64,000 bases of DNA from Anthocerotibacter panamensis C109 (lineage in GTDB: Bacteria; Cyanobacteriota; Cyanobacteriia; Gloeobacterales; Anthocerotibacteraceae): contig NZ_CP062698.1 in the NCBI RefSeq assembly GCF_018389385.1, positions 1,057,501-1,121,500 on the forward strand, in the 5' to 3' direction. Shown piece after piece: positions 25,237 to 33,785 of this stretch. Position 1 is the first letter of the stretch. Every line of letters starts with the position of its first letter. A program made the position numbers and the translations under genes. The notes beneath the pieces were generated by a model. The model did not search any database. It saw only the letters and a program-made list of their open reading frames with translations, and was not told where the DNA came from.

Positions 25237-26043
25237 TTAGGATTTTGGGGTGAAGTAAGTGATCAAGGCTTCGACCAGACCTTCTAAGGTGTAGGTGGTA
25301 GCTTCCAACTCGACGCGCCCTAAGCGTTCGCGGCAGGTCTGAGCAGTCTGCGGACCGATGGCGGCAAAGATGACCCGCTCCAGCGGCAGACCCCTCGTAA
25401 GGTCGGCAAAATGCTGGGCAGTCTTGGAACTAGCAAAGGTCACGACATCGACCTGACCGGAGGTAAAAGCGTTCACCAGAGCAGGATCGAGGGTGGCAGG
25501 AGGCCGAGATTCGTAGGCGGCAACTTGTGTGACGATGACCCCCCAAGTTTCGAGGGACTGGACTAACTCTTCTCGCCCGCCGCTTTCGACTCGCGGAAAG
25601 AGGACTTGTGCTCCGCTCTGTAGACGTGGTCTCAATGCTTTTAGGAGCCCTTCACTATCAAAACGCATGGGTAAGAGCGCCGGTTGGAGCCCGTAGTCTG
25701 CTAGCGCCCGCCGGGTCTTCTCCCCGACAACGGCAATCTCGATACCTGCTAGAGCTTGTAGATCAAGTCCCCGGTCGGTCAATCGCCTGAAGAAATACTG
25801 GACGGCGTTGGTCGAAGTGAGCAGGAGCCATTGAAACTGGGACAAGGCAGACAAAGCTTGGTCTAGCGCGGCCCAGCTTGAGGGTGCGGTGATCTCCAGC
25901 ATGGGCATGGTCAGGATTTCGGCTTTTTGGGTCTGAAGCAGTTCAGCCAGCCCCTGTTGTTGGGTGCCGCTACGGGTCACCACGATCCGCTTCCCCGCGA
26001 GGGGGCGTTGGACAGGAAGAGGTGAGGCTGGGTTGTAGGACAT
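25237..26043 (-). CDS. hemD: Uroporphyrinogen-III synthase
   Basis: Closes hydroxymethylbilane to uroporphyrinogen III for haem, chlorophyll and cobalamin synthesis. The N-terminus LAGKRIVVTRSGTQQQGLAE matches the family opening. Further landmarks are LLLTSTNAVQYFF, VVGEKTRRALADYG and VDVVTFASSKTAQHF, and the C-terminus contains FAAIGPQTAQTCRE. The 268-residue length is normal. HemD is poorly conserved between species, but the order of these landmarks is characteristic. It is a single gene, divergent from the next with a very short gap. Confidence 0.9.
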   Translation of the reverse strand: MSYNPASPLPVQRPLAGKRIVVTRSGTQQQGLAELLQTQKAEILTMPMLEITAPSSWAALDQALSALSQFQWLLLTSTNAVQYFFRRLTDRGLDLQALAGIEIAVVGEKTRRALADYGLQPALLPMRFDSEGLLKALRPRLQSGAQVLFPRVESGGREELVQSLETWGVIVTQVAAYESRPPATLDPALVNAFTSGQVDVVTFASSKTAQHFADLTRGLPLERVIFAAIGPQTAQTCRERLGRVELEATTYTLEGLVEALITYFTPKS

Positions 26044-26102
26044 ATTTTGATGATAGGGGTTGGCAGGGCTATCACCCGGTTTTTTCAGCGTATGCTAGGG
26101 AC

Positions 26103-26798
26103 ATGATGCGCCTATACACCCGCTTCTTGTGTCTGACAGCCCTCTGTGGGGCGGCGGCGGCTTGGGGTCAGGAGCAACCAAATCCCTTACCCTATAGCAA
26201 TCGGGCTGTGGATTTGCAGCTTGATCAAAGCCTGATCCGCAGCAGCCCGGTACTGCGCCGTTGGTTACAACGCCCGCCCGACCTACTCCAGGAGATTGAC
26301 AACACCCCGGCTGTCCCCACGCGCCTCCAGCTCACGGTCTCGACCGTACCCAGCCGGGGCGGGGATACGGAATGGGGGGCTTCGCTCCAGGACCTCTATG
26401 TGGCTGGTAGTCGGGTGAGCCTGTCTACGGAGTATGCGCAATCTTTTGTCAGCCAGAATCGGCAGTGGGGAGCCCATGCCAGGGTTTACCTATTCCCCTT
26501 GGGCTCTCAACTCAACGTCGCACCCGTGGTGGGCTACCGCCATTTGGTCATCGATGGACTGACCTTTCAGGGGCCAGAGGTGGGGACGCGCTTTGTCCTA
26601 GCCTCCCCGCAGGCAGCAGACATCAGCTTGCTCCAGTCTTTTGTGCTCAACTATGCCGGACCGCCGGTGGGCCGGACGGTCCTCTCCCTGGGCTATGCCC
26701 TCTCCCCACTCATCCGCATCAGCGCTCTCATCCAGTGGCAAAACTCACTGGTGCGCCAGGACACAACCTATGGCATCGGTCTGGAGCTGGTGAACTAG
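26103..26798 (+). CDS. Exported beta-barrel-like protein of unknown function
   Basis: A 231-residue protein with a signal peptide (MMRLYTRFLCLTALCGAAAA, cut near AWGQE). The mature part alternates hydrophobic and polar residues in strands (LQLTVSTV, RVSLSTEYAQSF, AHARVYLFPL, LNVAPVVGYRHLVI), as in outer-membrane barrels, and ends YGIGLELVN with aromatic and hydrophobic residues near the C-terminus. Two adjacent ATGs (26103, 26106) are available; the longer frame from 26022 overlaps hemD. Similar orphan proteins occur in cyanobacteria, without known role. Confidence 0.65.
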   Translation: MMRLYTRFLCLTALCGAAAAWGQEQPNPLPYSNRAVDLQLDQSLIRSSPVLRRWLQRPPDLLQEIDNTPAVPTRLQLTVSTVPSRGGDTEWGASLQDLYVAGSRVSLSTEYAQSFVSQNRQWGAHARVYLFPLGSQLNVAPVVGYRHLVIDGLTFQGPEVGTRFVLASPQAADISLLQSFVLNYAGPPVGRTVLSLGYALSPLIRISALIQWQNSLVRQDTTYGIGLELVN

Positions 26799-26818
26799 CC
26801 TGCACGAACGGGTAAAAG

Positions 26819-27241
26819 TCAGACCTGGACTGTCGTCAGGGGCATAGACGGAGCCACGGGTTTTTGTTGGATCAGCTCAATCTTGTAGCCGTTGGGGTCT
26901 TCAAGAAAAGCGATGATTGTGGTGCCGTGCTTCATCGGACCGGGAGCGCGGACCAGTCTAGCCCCCTTGCGGACCGCCTCGGCACAGGTCGCCTCGATAT
27001 CCTCCACGCCTAGGGCGACATGACCAAAGGCCTCCCCCAATACATAGTCGTCTTTACCCCAGTTGTAGGTCAGTTCAAGGACTGCGTTATCGGTTTCATC
27101 TCCATAACCGACAAATGCCAGGGTGAATTGACCGTTGGGGTATTCTTTTTCGCGCAAAAGCTTCATCCCTAGTACATCGCAGTAAAAGGCTTTGGACGCT
27201 TCGAGGTCCTTGACGCGGAGCATGGTGTGCAAGATGCGCAT
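26819..27241 (-). CDS. gloA: Lactoylglutathione lyase (glyoxalase I)
   Basis: Converts the methylglyoxal-glutathione hemithioacetal to lactoylglutathione. It has two VOC modules. The metal ligands can be placed at His in MRILHTMLRV, Glu in NAVLELTYNWG, His in AFGHVALGVED and Glu in GYKIELIQQ, the Ni-type pattern. The 140-residue length is typical of the bacterial enzyme. It stands alone, convergent with the barrel-like protein gene. Confidence 0.93.
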   Translation of the reverse strand: MRILHTMLRVKDLEASKAFYCDVLGMKLLREKEYPNGQFTLAFVGYGDETDNAVLELTYNWGKDDYVLGEAFGHVALGVEDIEATCAEAVRKGARLVRAPGPMKHGTTIIAFLEDPNGYKIELIQQKPVAPSMPLTTVQV

Positions 27242-27540
27242 GGCGGACTTCCTTTGGTTTTGTTCCTAGTCTATCCAGGTCCGACCAGAACAGCTAGGGC
27301 GGTATTTACGCAGGCGCATGGCCTGAAACTCACGGTAGGCTGTACGGTAAACCTTCACGATGATGTACGTTGAGGAAGCCCTAGCCCTGATTGATACCCT
27401 CCTGGGGCAGGCGAGTCTGTGGGGAACGCCCCTCATCCGCTCCTCTACCCATTCGGGCACAAGCAATAAAGGGGTGGGGGCGTTTCACAAACCAGTTAGG
27501 CTGGCAGGTCAGCCAGATTTCTTAGCGTGTCAAGAAGGGA
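27242..27540. other. Stretch without a convincing gene
   Basis: Frames of 66 codons (minus) and 79 codons (plus) overlap here in antisense. Neither shows a ribosome-binding site together with a recognisable family pattern. The plus frame opens MMYVEEALALIDTLLG, which is protein-like, so a decayed gene is possible. Confidence 0.35.
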
Positions 27541-27831
27541 TCATGGAGCTGGGCGAGAACGTACAGCAAGAGGTTCGACCCCACCATTATCACTGGTAGA
27601 GAAAGCCTGAATCGTCATGGGTTCCGAGTCGGGAACCAGCTTGCCAGCCCAACTTCGGACGCCATCAGGGAACATGACCACCCAGCCGACAAAGCTAGTC
27701 TTGGTATATCCGTGCAGAGGATAGGTACTGGTGCCGTCAGTGAATGAACCCTTGAGCACCCCACCATCTTCCGAATCCATGGTGATAATAATCTTGTGAT
27801 CATCGCTTTGCCATACACCTACTAAACGCAT
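27541..27831 (-). CDS. Avidin-like small protein
   Basis: A 96-residue protein without signal peptide. The order of motifs resembles streptavidin: GVWQSDDHKIIITM (like GTWYNQLGSTFIVT), VLKGSFTDG, STYPLHGY, FVGWVVMFPDG (like GWTVAWKN), RSWAGKL (like TTWSGQ) and MTIQAFSTSDNGG (like INTQWLLTS). Three of the usual tryptophans are kept, but two aligned biotin-contact Trp positions are Phe, and the usual Ser/Asn/Tyr contacts of the first strands differ. It is also shorter than avidins, missing the last strand. So it may share the fold without binding biotin. Family assignment is my own motif comparison. Confidence 0.5.
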   Translation of the reverse strand: MRLVGVWQSDDHKIIITMDSEDGGVLKGSFTDGTSTYPLHGYTKTSFVGWVVMFPDGVRSWAGKLVPDSEPMTIQAFSTSDNGGVEPLAVRSRPAP

Positions 27832-27985
27832 ACTGTGCCTCCTTAAGAAAAAGATATTAAATTATTCTTCTACTAGCATATACCAGAAGAGTTAAAGAAA
27901 GATTGTGAAATTCCCAAGTATAGAAGGCTCATTTCGTTCTGTAGTCAGCTATAGCTCTGGGGAAGGAGTCTGTAGGGGAATTACC

Positions 27986-28014
27986 TTGACAATAGGTTGG
28001 AGGGGTTAAATAAT
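27986..28014 (+). promoter_or_regulatory. Candidate promoter for cysC
   Basis: A consensus TTGACA at 27986-27991 followed after 17 nt by AATAAT; a TAAATA also starts at spacing 15. The cysC start codon lies about 30 nt further on. Confidence 0.5.
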
Positions 28015-28042
28015 TCTGAGGCTGGTTAAGGGAGCAGTCATC

Positions 28043-28588
28043 GTGCAAAAAGGGGTGACCGTTTGGTTGACGGGTTTATCGGGTGCGGGCAAGAGTACTA
28101 TCGCCACGGAATTGGAGAAGCAACTCAAGGCCATGGGGCTCGACCTTGAAGCCTTGGATGGCGATATAATCCGTGAAAATTTGAGCAAGGGGTTAGGCTT
28201 CAGCCGCGAAGACCGGGATACCAATGTCCGCCGAATCGGATTTGTCTGTGAATTGCTCACCCGCCACAAAGTCATTGTTCTTACCTCCGCCATCAGTCCC
28301 TATCGGTCAGTGCGCACCGAGTTGAAGGAACGTATTGGGGATTTTGTCGAAGTCTTCGTCAACTGCCCCATCGAGGAGTGCATCAACCGGGATGTCAAAG
28401 GGCTCTACAAAAAAGCCATTTCCGGGCAAATCCCCCACTTCACCGGCATCTCTGATCCCTATGAAGAGCCGCTCGACCCGGATGTGGTGGTCTATACCCA
28501 TCAAGAAACGCTGCTGGAATCAGTGCACAAGATCTTGCATTACCTGCACGCACAGGGGTATATCCCGATGGTGACTACCGGGATTTGA
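28043..28588 (+). CDS. cysC: Adenylylsulfate kinase
   Basis: Phosphorylates adenylylsulfate (APS) to PAPS in sulfate assimilation. The P-loop is GLSGAGKST (residues 11-19). Conserved APS-kinase segments follow: LDGDIIRENLSKGLGFSRED, RDTNVRRIGFV, TSAISPYRSVR (with the serine region of the family) and the lid sequence VFVNCPIEECINRDVKGLYK. It starts at GTG 28043; the 181-residue length is typical of the stand-alone kinase. No cysD, cysN or sat gene lies beside it. Confidence 0.94.
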   Translation: MQKGVTVWLTGLSGAGKSTIATELEKQLKAMGLDLEALDGDIIRENLSKGLGFSREDRDTNVRRIGFVCELLTRHKVIVLTSAISPYRSVRTELKERIGDFVEVFVNCPIEECINRDVKGLYKKAISGQIPHFTGISDPYEEPLDPDVVVYTHQETLLESVHKILHYLHAQGYIPMVTTGI

Positions 28589-28704
28589 GCGGCTGCGACC
28601 GGACAAAACCGTTGCTACTGACCCAGGCTCACGCTCCGTTGAGCCCTAGTGTTTGGCGGGCAGGGCTCAGGCAAAAGTCTCTATCATGGGGGATGGAGGT
28701 GGCA

Positions 28705-29985
28705 ATGAAGCGTCTGGGTAAAGTTCGTGCTCCCTGGTGGTTGTTTGGGCTGGTGGTCGTTGTTGGCCTAGTTTATGCAGTCTATAGTTGGGTCATTGTC
28801 CCGCGCCGTGCTGCGCACAGTACAATCCAAACTTTGGCGGTCGAACGGGTGACCATCCCGCTCACGGTCTCTGCCAACGGGGTTATTCAGCCGGAACGGG
28901 CAGTCAACATCAGTCCCAAGACTCCAGGATTGCTCAAAAAGCTCTTGGTCAAGCAAGGAGACCAAGTGCAGGCGGGCCAAATTCTGGCTCAGATGGACGA
29001 CTCCAGCTTTCAGGGGCAGCTCACTCAGGCGCGCGGGCAGCTCGCGGCTGCGCGGGCCAACCTCCAGCGTTTGTCCGCAGGGAACCGCCCTCAGGACATC
29101 GCTCAAGCTCAAGCCCGCCTCCAAGACGCCCGCTACGCCCTCCAACTAGCCCAAGAGAATCTGCGGCAGGACCAGCAGCTTTTTGACAGTGGGGCCATCA
29201 GTGCGCGCGCTGTCGATACCACCCGCATCACCCGTGACCGCGCTCAGTCCCAAGTCACTCAAGCGGCACAAGCGCTAGCTTTGGCTCAAGTAGGTTCTCG
29301 TGCTGAAGATATTGCTCAGGCTCGTGCCCAAGTCCTCAGTGCCCAAGGCCAACTCCAGAGTGCTCAAGTCCAGGTGAACGACACGTTGATCCGGGCTCCT
29401 TTTACTGGGATCGTCACGCGTAAGTTTGCTGATCCTGGCGCTTTTGTGGCTCCGACCACCGCCGGGAGTGCGGTATCCTCGGCCACTTCTTCCTCAATCC
29501 TGGCCCTCGCGGGCACCAATCAGGTCGTCGCTAACGTAGCCGAGGCCAATATCGCCCAACTCCAACTCGGCCAAAAAGCCATCATTCAGGCGGATGCCTA
29601 TCGGGGGGTGGAGTTTACTGGGCGGATCGTCGAAATTGCCCCCCAGGCTATCGTCGTACAGAATGTGACCAGCTTCGAGGTCAAAGCTACGATTTTAACC
29701 AAGCCCTCCGCGCTACGAGCAGGGATGAATGTGGATGTAGATTTTTATGTAGGAGCGCTCAAAAACGCCTTGATGGTGCCGACTGTAGCCATTGTCCGCC
29801 AGGAGAATCAGACGGGTGTCTACGTAGCTGGGGCGGACCAGAAGCCTACCTTCACGCCCATCACCCCTGGGGCGACCGTAGACACCCGGACGCAGGTCCT
29901 CTCTGGGCTCAAGGGTAGCGAGCAGGTCTTTATCAGCTTCCCTGAAGGTTTCCGGCCTGAGACGAAGATTCCGGGATTGCGCTAG
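28705..29985 (+). CDS. Periplasmic adaptor of an ABC efflux system (MFP/HlyD family)
   Basis: Membrane-fusion protein linking an inner-membrane ABC exporter to the outer membrane. An N-terminal membrane anchor (about residues 9-29) is followed by a lipoyl-like half (GLLKKLLVKQGDQVQAGQIL), a long Gln/Ala-rich coiled-coil hairpin (AQARGQLAAARANLQRLS onward), the second lipoyl half (VNDTLIRAPFTGIVTRKFAD), and a beta-barrel. The ATG at 28705 follows GGAGGT by 5 nt. The permease and ATPase follow with 9-nt and 1-nt spacing, making a MacA/MacB-like operon with separate permease and ATPase genes. Confidence 0.9.
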   Translation: MKRLGKVRAPWWLFGLVVVVGLVYAVYSWVIVPRRAAHSTIQTLAVERVTIPLTVSANGVIQPERAVNISPKTPGLLKKLLVKQGDQVQAGQILAQMDDSSFQGQLTQARGQLAAARANLQRLSAGNRPQDIAQAQARLQDARYALQLAQENLRQDQQLFDSGAISARAVDTTRITRDRAQSQVTQAAQALALAQVGSRAEDIAQARAQVLSAQGQLQSAQVQVNDTLIRAPFTGIVTRKFADPGAFVAPTTAGSAVSSATSSSILALAGTNQVVANVAEANIAQLQLGQKAIIQADAYRGVEFTGRIVEIAPQAIVVQNVTSFEVKATILTKPSALRAGMNVDVDFYVGALKNALMVPTVAIVRQENQTGVYVAGADQKPTFTPITPGATVDTRTQVLSGLKGSEQVFISFPEGFRPETKIPGLR

Positions 29986-29994
29986 GAGGTAGTT

Positions 29995-31242
29995 GTGGGT
30001 CAACCGGTCCTCAGTTTTGATGAAATTCTCACTATGGCGCTGGAGAGCCTCTGGAGCAACAAGCTGCGCACGGGGCTCACCATGCTCGGAGTCGTCATCG
30101 GCATCGCCTCGGTCATCGCTATCACCTCCGTGGGCCAAGGCGTCCAAAAGGCTACAGAGCGACAGCTTCAGACCTTGGGGACCGATGTCTTGCTAGTCTT
30201 GGCCGGTTCCGCGCGCCAGGGTTCTGTCTCTCAAGCGTCTGGTTCTGCCACGACCTTGACTTGGGAGGATGCCCGTGCTCTTGAGCAACAGGTCCTTGCC
30301 GCCCAATCCGTCTCAGCCTTTCTGCTTAGGCCCGTGCAGGTGGTCTATGGGGGGGGCAACACCTCGACTACGGCGGTGGGGACAGACCTAAATTATCCGA
30401 CGGTCAAGAGTTTTTATCCCAACCAAGGGCGCTATTTCAACCGCTTGGAGTTGGACTCGGCCCAACGGGTAGCTACCATCGGCTACAAAGTCCGCGACCG
30501 GCTCTTTGGCCCAACGGGTCAGGCCGTGGGCGAGCGTATCCGGGTCCAAGGCGAGCGCTACACAGTGGTGGGCGTCATGGAGCCAAAGGGAGCCTTAGGG
30601 AACGTGGACCAAGACGACCGTATTTACATCCCGCTCTCGACCATGTCCGCCCGTTTGGTCGGCAACAACGCCCTTTCCGGGGTCGCCATCAATGGCCTTT
30701 GGATCAAGGCCCGCAACGAACGAGACCTGGACGCAGCGCAGTTTCAGGTGACCAATCTGCTCAGGCTGCGTCACAATATTTATCCACCCCAGGAAGACGA
30801 TTTCACACTCAATAATCAGGTGGACCTGCTCAATACCCTGGGCACAGTGGTCGGTCTTTTTACAGTGATGGTGGTGGCGATTGGGGGGATTTCGCTGGTC
30901 GTGGGCGGGATTGGCATTGCTAATATCATGCTTGTCTCAGTCGTAGAGCGGACTCGGGAGATTGGGGTACGCAAGGCGCTCGGGGCGACCCGTGCTGCCG
31001 TGTTAAAGCAGTTTCTGGCAGAGGCGGTCCTAGTCTCGCTAGTCGGGGGCATTCTCGGGATTGGGACGGGGATCGCGATTGCCTTTTTGGCGGCCTCGGG
31101 ATTACAGTTACCTTTTGTGCTCTCCCCAGGACCCGTTGTCATCGGTTTTGGTCTTTCGTTTTTTGTCGGGCTGATAGCAGGGGTCATCCCAGCCCGCAAC
31201 GCGGCTAAACTGGACCCTATTGCTGCTCTTAGGAGTGATTGA
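29995..31242 (+). CDS. ABC transporter permease, MacB/FtsX-like
   Basis: A 415-residue permease with one N-terminal span, a large periplasmic MacB-type domain, and three C-terminal spans (FtsX domain). The hallmarks are MALESLWSNKLRTGLTMLGV near the start, TVVGVMEPKG in the periplasmic part, and ERTREIGVRKALGATRAAVL between the C-terminal spans. The GTG start has AGGAGGT just upstream. With the adaptor before it and the ATPase after it, this forms a tripartite mechanotransmission-type exporter; the substrate is unknown. Confidence 0.9.
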   Translation: MGQPVLSFDEILTMALESLWSNKLRTGLTMLGVVIGIASVIAITSVGQGVQKATERQLQTLGTDVLLVLAGSARQGSVSQASGSATTLTWEDARALEQQVLAAQSVSAFLLRPVQVVYGGGNTSTTAVGTDLNYPTVKSFYPNQGRYFNRLELDSAQRVATIGYKVRDRLFGPTGQAVGERIRVQGERYTVVGVMEPKGALGNVDQDDRIYIPLSTMSARLVGNNALSGVAINGLWIKARNERDLDAAQFQVTNLLRLRHNIYPPQEDDFTLNNQVDLLNTLGTVVGLFTVMVVAIGGISLVVGGIGIANIMLVSVVERTREIGVRKALGATRAAVLKQFLAEAVLVSLVGGILGIGTGIAIAFLAASGLQLPFVLSPGPVVIGFGLSFFVGLIAGVIPARNAAKLDPIAALRSD

Positions 31243-31243
31243 C

Positions 31244-31930
<687 letters not shown>

Positions 31931-31957
31931 TCGTAAACCCAGGTTCGAGGAAGTCTA

Positions 31958-32827
31958 ATGTTCACTGTTGACCAGAAGCAAGGACTGTATGTCGTCTATC
32001 TGTTACAGGATGAGGCGGCTCATTGCGCCATCGAAGTGGTGCCCGAGCGCGGCGGGATCATCACCCGTTGGACCGTGGCAGGGCAGGAAATCCTCTATCT
32101 AGACCAAGAGCGCTTCGCCCATCCCGAATATTCCGTGCGCGGCGGTATCCCGATTCTATTTCCCATCTGCGGCAATCTACCGGAGAATACCTACACCTAT
32201 CAAGGGCAAACCTACCCCCTCAAGCAACACGGTTTTGCTCGAGACCTGCCTTGGACAGTGATTGGACAGGAGACTACGCAAGGAGCGCAGCTAACCCTCC
32301 AACTGCTGAGCAGTGAACAGACTCGGGCTATCTATCCCTTTGACTTTGAACTAATCTTTACCTATCGGCTCCAGGGCGATACCCTCACCCTCCAGCAGCG
32401 CTATACGAACATCGGGGATGAGCCCATGCCTTTCTCCACAGGGCTGCACCCCTACTTCCTAGCTATAGACAAGAGCCAATTGCGCTTGGCTATCCCCGCA
32501 ACTCAGATGGTAGACCAGCGTACTAAAATGACTTTGCCCTTTACAGGCAGCTTTGACTTCGGTGCCACAGAAATTGATGTAGCTTTCCGGGAACTGAGCA
32601 CCCCCCAAGCTTCCGTAGTAGACCTCGAGCGCGGGCTGAGCGTTGCGCTACAGGCTGACCCCGTCTTTAGTACCCTGGTCTTCTGGACGCTCCAGGGTAA
32701 AGATTTTTACTGCCTGGAGCCCTGGAGCGCCCCGCGCAACAGCCTCAATAGTGGTGAAAATTTACTTTGGCTTGCTGCAGGGGCAAGCCGTGAACTGACG
32801 ATCCGGCTAGCAGTTTATCCGGTGTAG
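31958..32827 (+). CDS. Aldose 1-epimerase/galactose-mutarotase-like protein
   Basis: Beta-sandwich sugar-binding enzyme of the mutarotase superfamily, 289 residues. Visible parts: GGIITRWTVAGQEILYLDQE, SVRGGIPILFPICGNLP, KQHGFARDLPW (active-site His), STGLHPYF (second His) and CLEPWSAPRNSLN (acidic residue). This set is found in the glucose-6-phosphate 1-epimerase/YeaD-like branch, so the substrate may be a hexose phosphate. It starts 27 bp after the exporter operon and may be read through from it. Confidence 0.85.
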   Translation: MFTVDQKQGLYVVYLLQDEAAHCAIEVVPERGGIITRWTVAGQEILYLDQERFAHPEYSVRGGIPILFPICGNLPENTYTYQGQTYPLKQHGFARDLPWTVIGQETTQGAQLTLQLLSSEQTRAIYPFDFELIFTYRLQGDTLTLQQRYTNIGDEPMPFSTGLHPYFLAIDKSQLRLAIPATQMVDQRTKMTLPFTGSFDFGATEIDVAFRELSTPQASVVDLERGLSVALQADPVFSTLVFWTLQGKDFYCLEPWSAPRNSLNSGENLLWLAAGASRELTIRLAVYPV

Positions 32828-32834
32828 GTGAGCC

Positions 32835-32933
32835 TTAGTGGAGGCCAAATACCAACATGGCGAGCAAGATGCTCCCAGTAAAACTAGCTAAGCCAATCAA
32901 ACTGAACACAAACAAACGTTCGCTAGCAGCCAT
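32835..32933 (-). CDS. Single-span membrane micropeptide
   Basis: A 32-residue peptide: a short polar start (MAASERLF) and one hydrophobic helix of about 20 residues ending LAMLVFGLH. The ATG at 32931-32933 has GGAG about 8 nt upstream; in-frame ATGs at 32960 and 33020 give longer versions without that site. It resembles the small single-helix subunits of photosynthetic and respiratory complexes in size and shape, but I cannot match it to PetN, PetL, PsbX, PsbJ, PsaM or Psb30. Confidence 0.5.
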   Translation of the reverse strand: MAASERLFVFSLIGLASFTGSILLAMLVFGLH

Positions 32934-33039
32934 AACTGTACTCCATTCCCGCTCTTTCATGCTAATCAATGGTGCAGACGTAAAACAAGATTTAAAGAAG
33001 AAATTTGGTTTTATTCCCAAATCGCAACAAGTTGGAACA

Positions 33040-33777
33040 TCACGTTACCAAACGCTTACTACCGAGGGGGGTAAATAGTTCCTCCCAATCAATCTGGTCT
33101 AGGCGGTCTACCACCCAGTCTGCCCGTCGCTGGAGCATATGGAAAGGCACAGAGGAAGGTAAAGCCAGGACTAACATCCCTAAAGACTGAGCAGCGAGAA
33201 TACCGGCGTAGGTACTCTCAATCACCAGACAGGACCAGGGATCGAGGTTCCCTGGCAGGCGTCGGCACACCAGATCATAGCTCCCGCGCTCCAATTGGTC
33301 TGCGGGCTGGTCTGCGGCGTAGACTACAGCGCTGAAATAGTCCCGATAGCCCAACTGTGTCAAAATCCACTCCCCATCTACTTGCGGTAGCGAGGATACT
33401 AGGGCACATAGAAGCCCGCGTTGGCGGACTTGCTCCAGGCAAGTGTGGGCTCCGGGCATAGGGGGTAGGGCACGGGTGATGCGCTCTCGGTATAGATGCT
33501 GCTTGCGTCTGACTAACTCAGCTACCACTTGCTCATTGACCGCCCGTCCCCGGCGCTCCAGAATGGCCCATAACCCCTCGTAGTCGGAGCGGCCCAGACA
33601 TACCTGCCGATACTCTCCTGGCTTGAGTACAATGCCCCAGTTCTGGAGGAGTTCTTCGGTCACCTGGCGCTGGATCTTGCTGTCGGCGAGGAGGATGCCC
33701 TGCAAATTAAAGATAACCGCGCTTACCGAGTGGGGTTGGGCCACAGGAGATGGATTAGCGGTGGGCAAAGAATTCAT
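33040..33777 (-). CDS. HAD-like protein lacking the catalytic aspartates
   Basis: A 245-residue protein with the layout of a beta-phosphoglucomutase-type HAD hydrolase. Motif I, normally DxDGxL, reads AVIFNLQGILL: Asn24 and Gln26 replace both catalytic aspartates. Motif II is present as LVSSLP. The acidic motif, usually EDS, reads VIESTYAGILAAQSLGM. A cap domain with the usual helices lies at about residues 40-100. The fold seems intact while chemistry is probably lost, so a binding or regulatory role is likelier. It lies 8 bp downstream of the TPR protein gene, on the same strand. Confidence 0.75.
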   Translation of the reverse strand: MNSLPTANPSPVAQPHSVSAVIFNLQGILLADSKIQRQVTEELLQNWGIVLKPGEYRQVCLGRSDYEGLWAILERRGRAVNEQVVAELVRRKQHLYRERITRALPPMPGAHTCLEQVRQRGLLCALVSSLPQVDGEWILTQLGYRDYFSAVVYAADQPADQLERGSYDLVCRRLPGNLDPWSCLVIESTYAGILAAQSLGMLVLALPSSVPFHMLQRRADWVVDRLDQIDWEELFTPLGSKRLVT

Positions 33778-33785
33778 AGCTGGGG

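Noticed and set aside
27360-27599. 79-codon plus-strand frame opening MMYVEEALALIDTL
   Set aside because: The first part looks protein-like, but no family fits, there is no clear ribosome-binding site, and it overlaps the end of the avidin-like gene in antisense. Reported only as an uncertain region.
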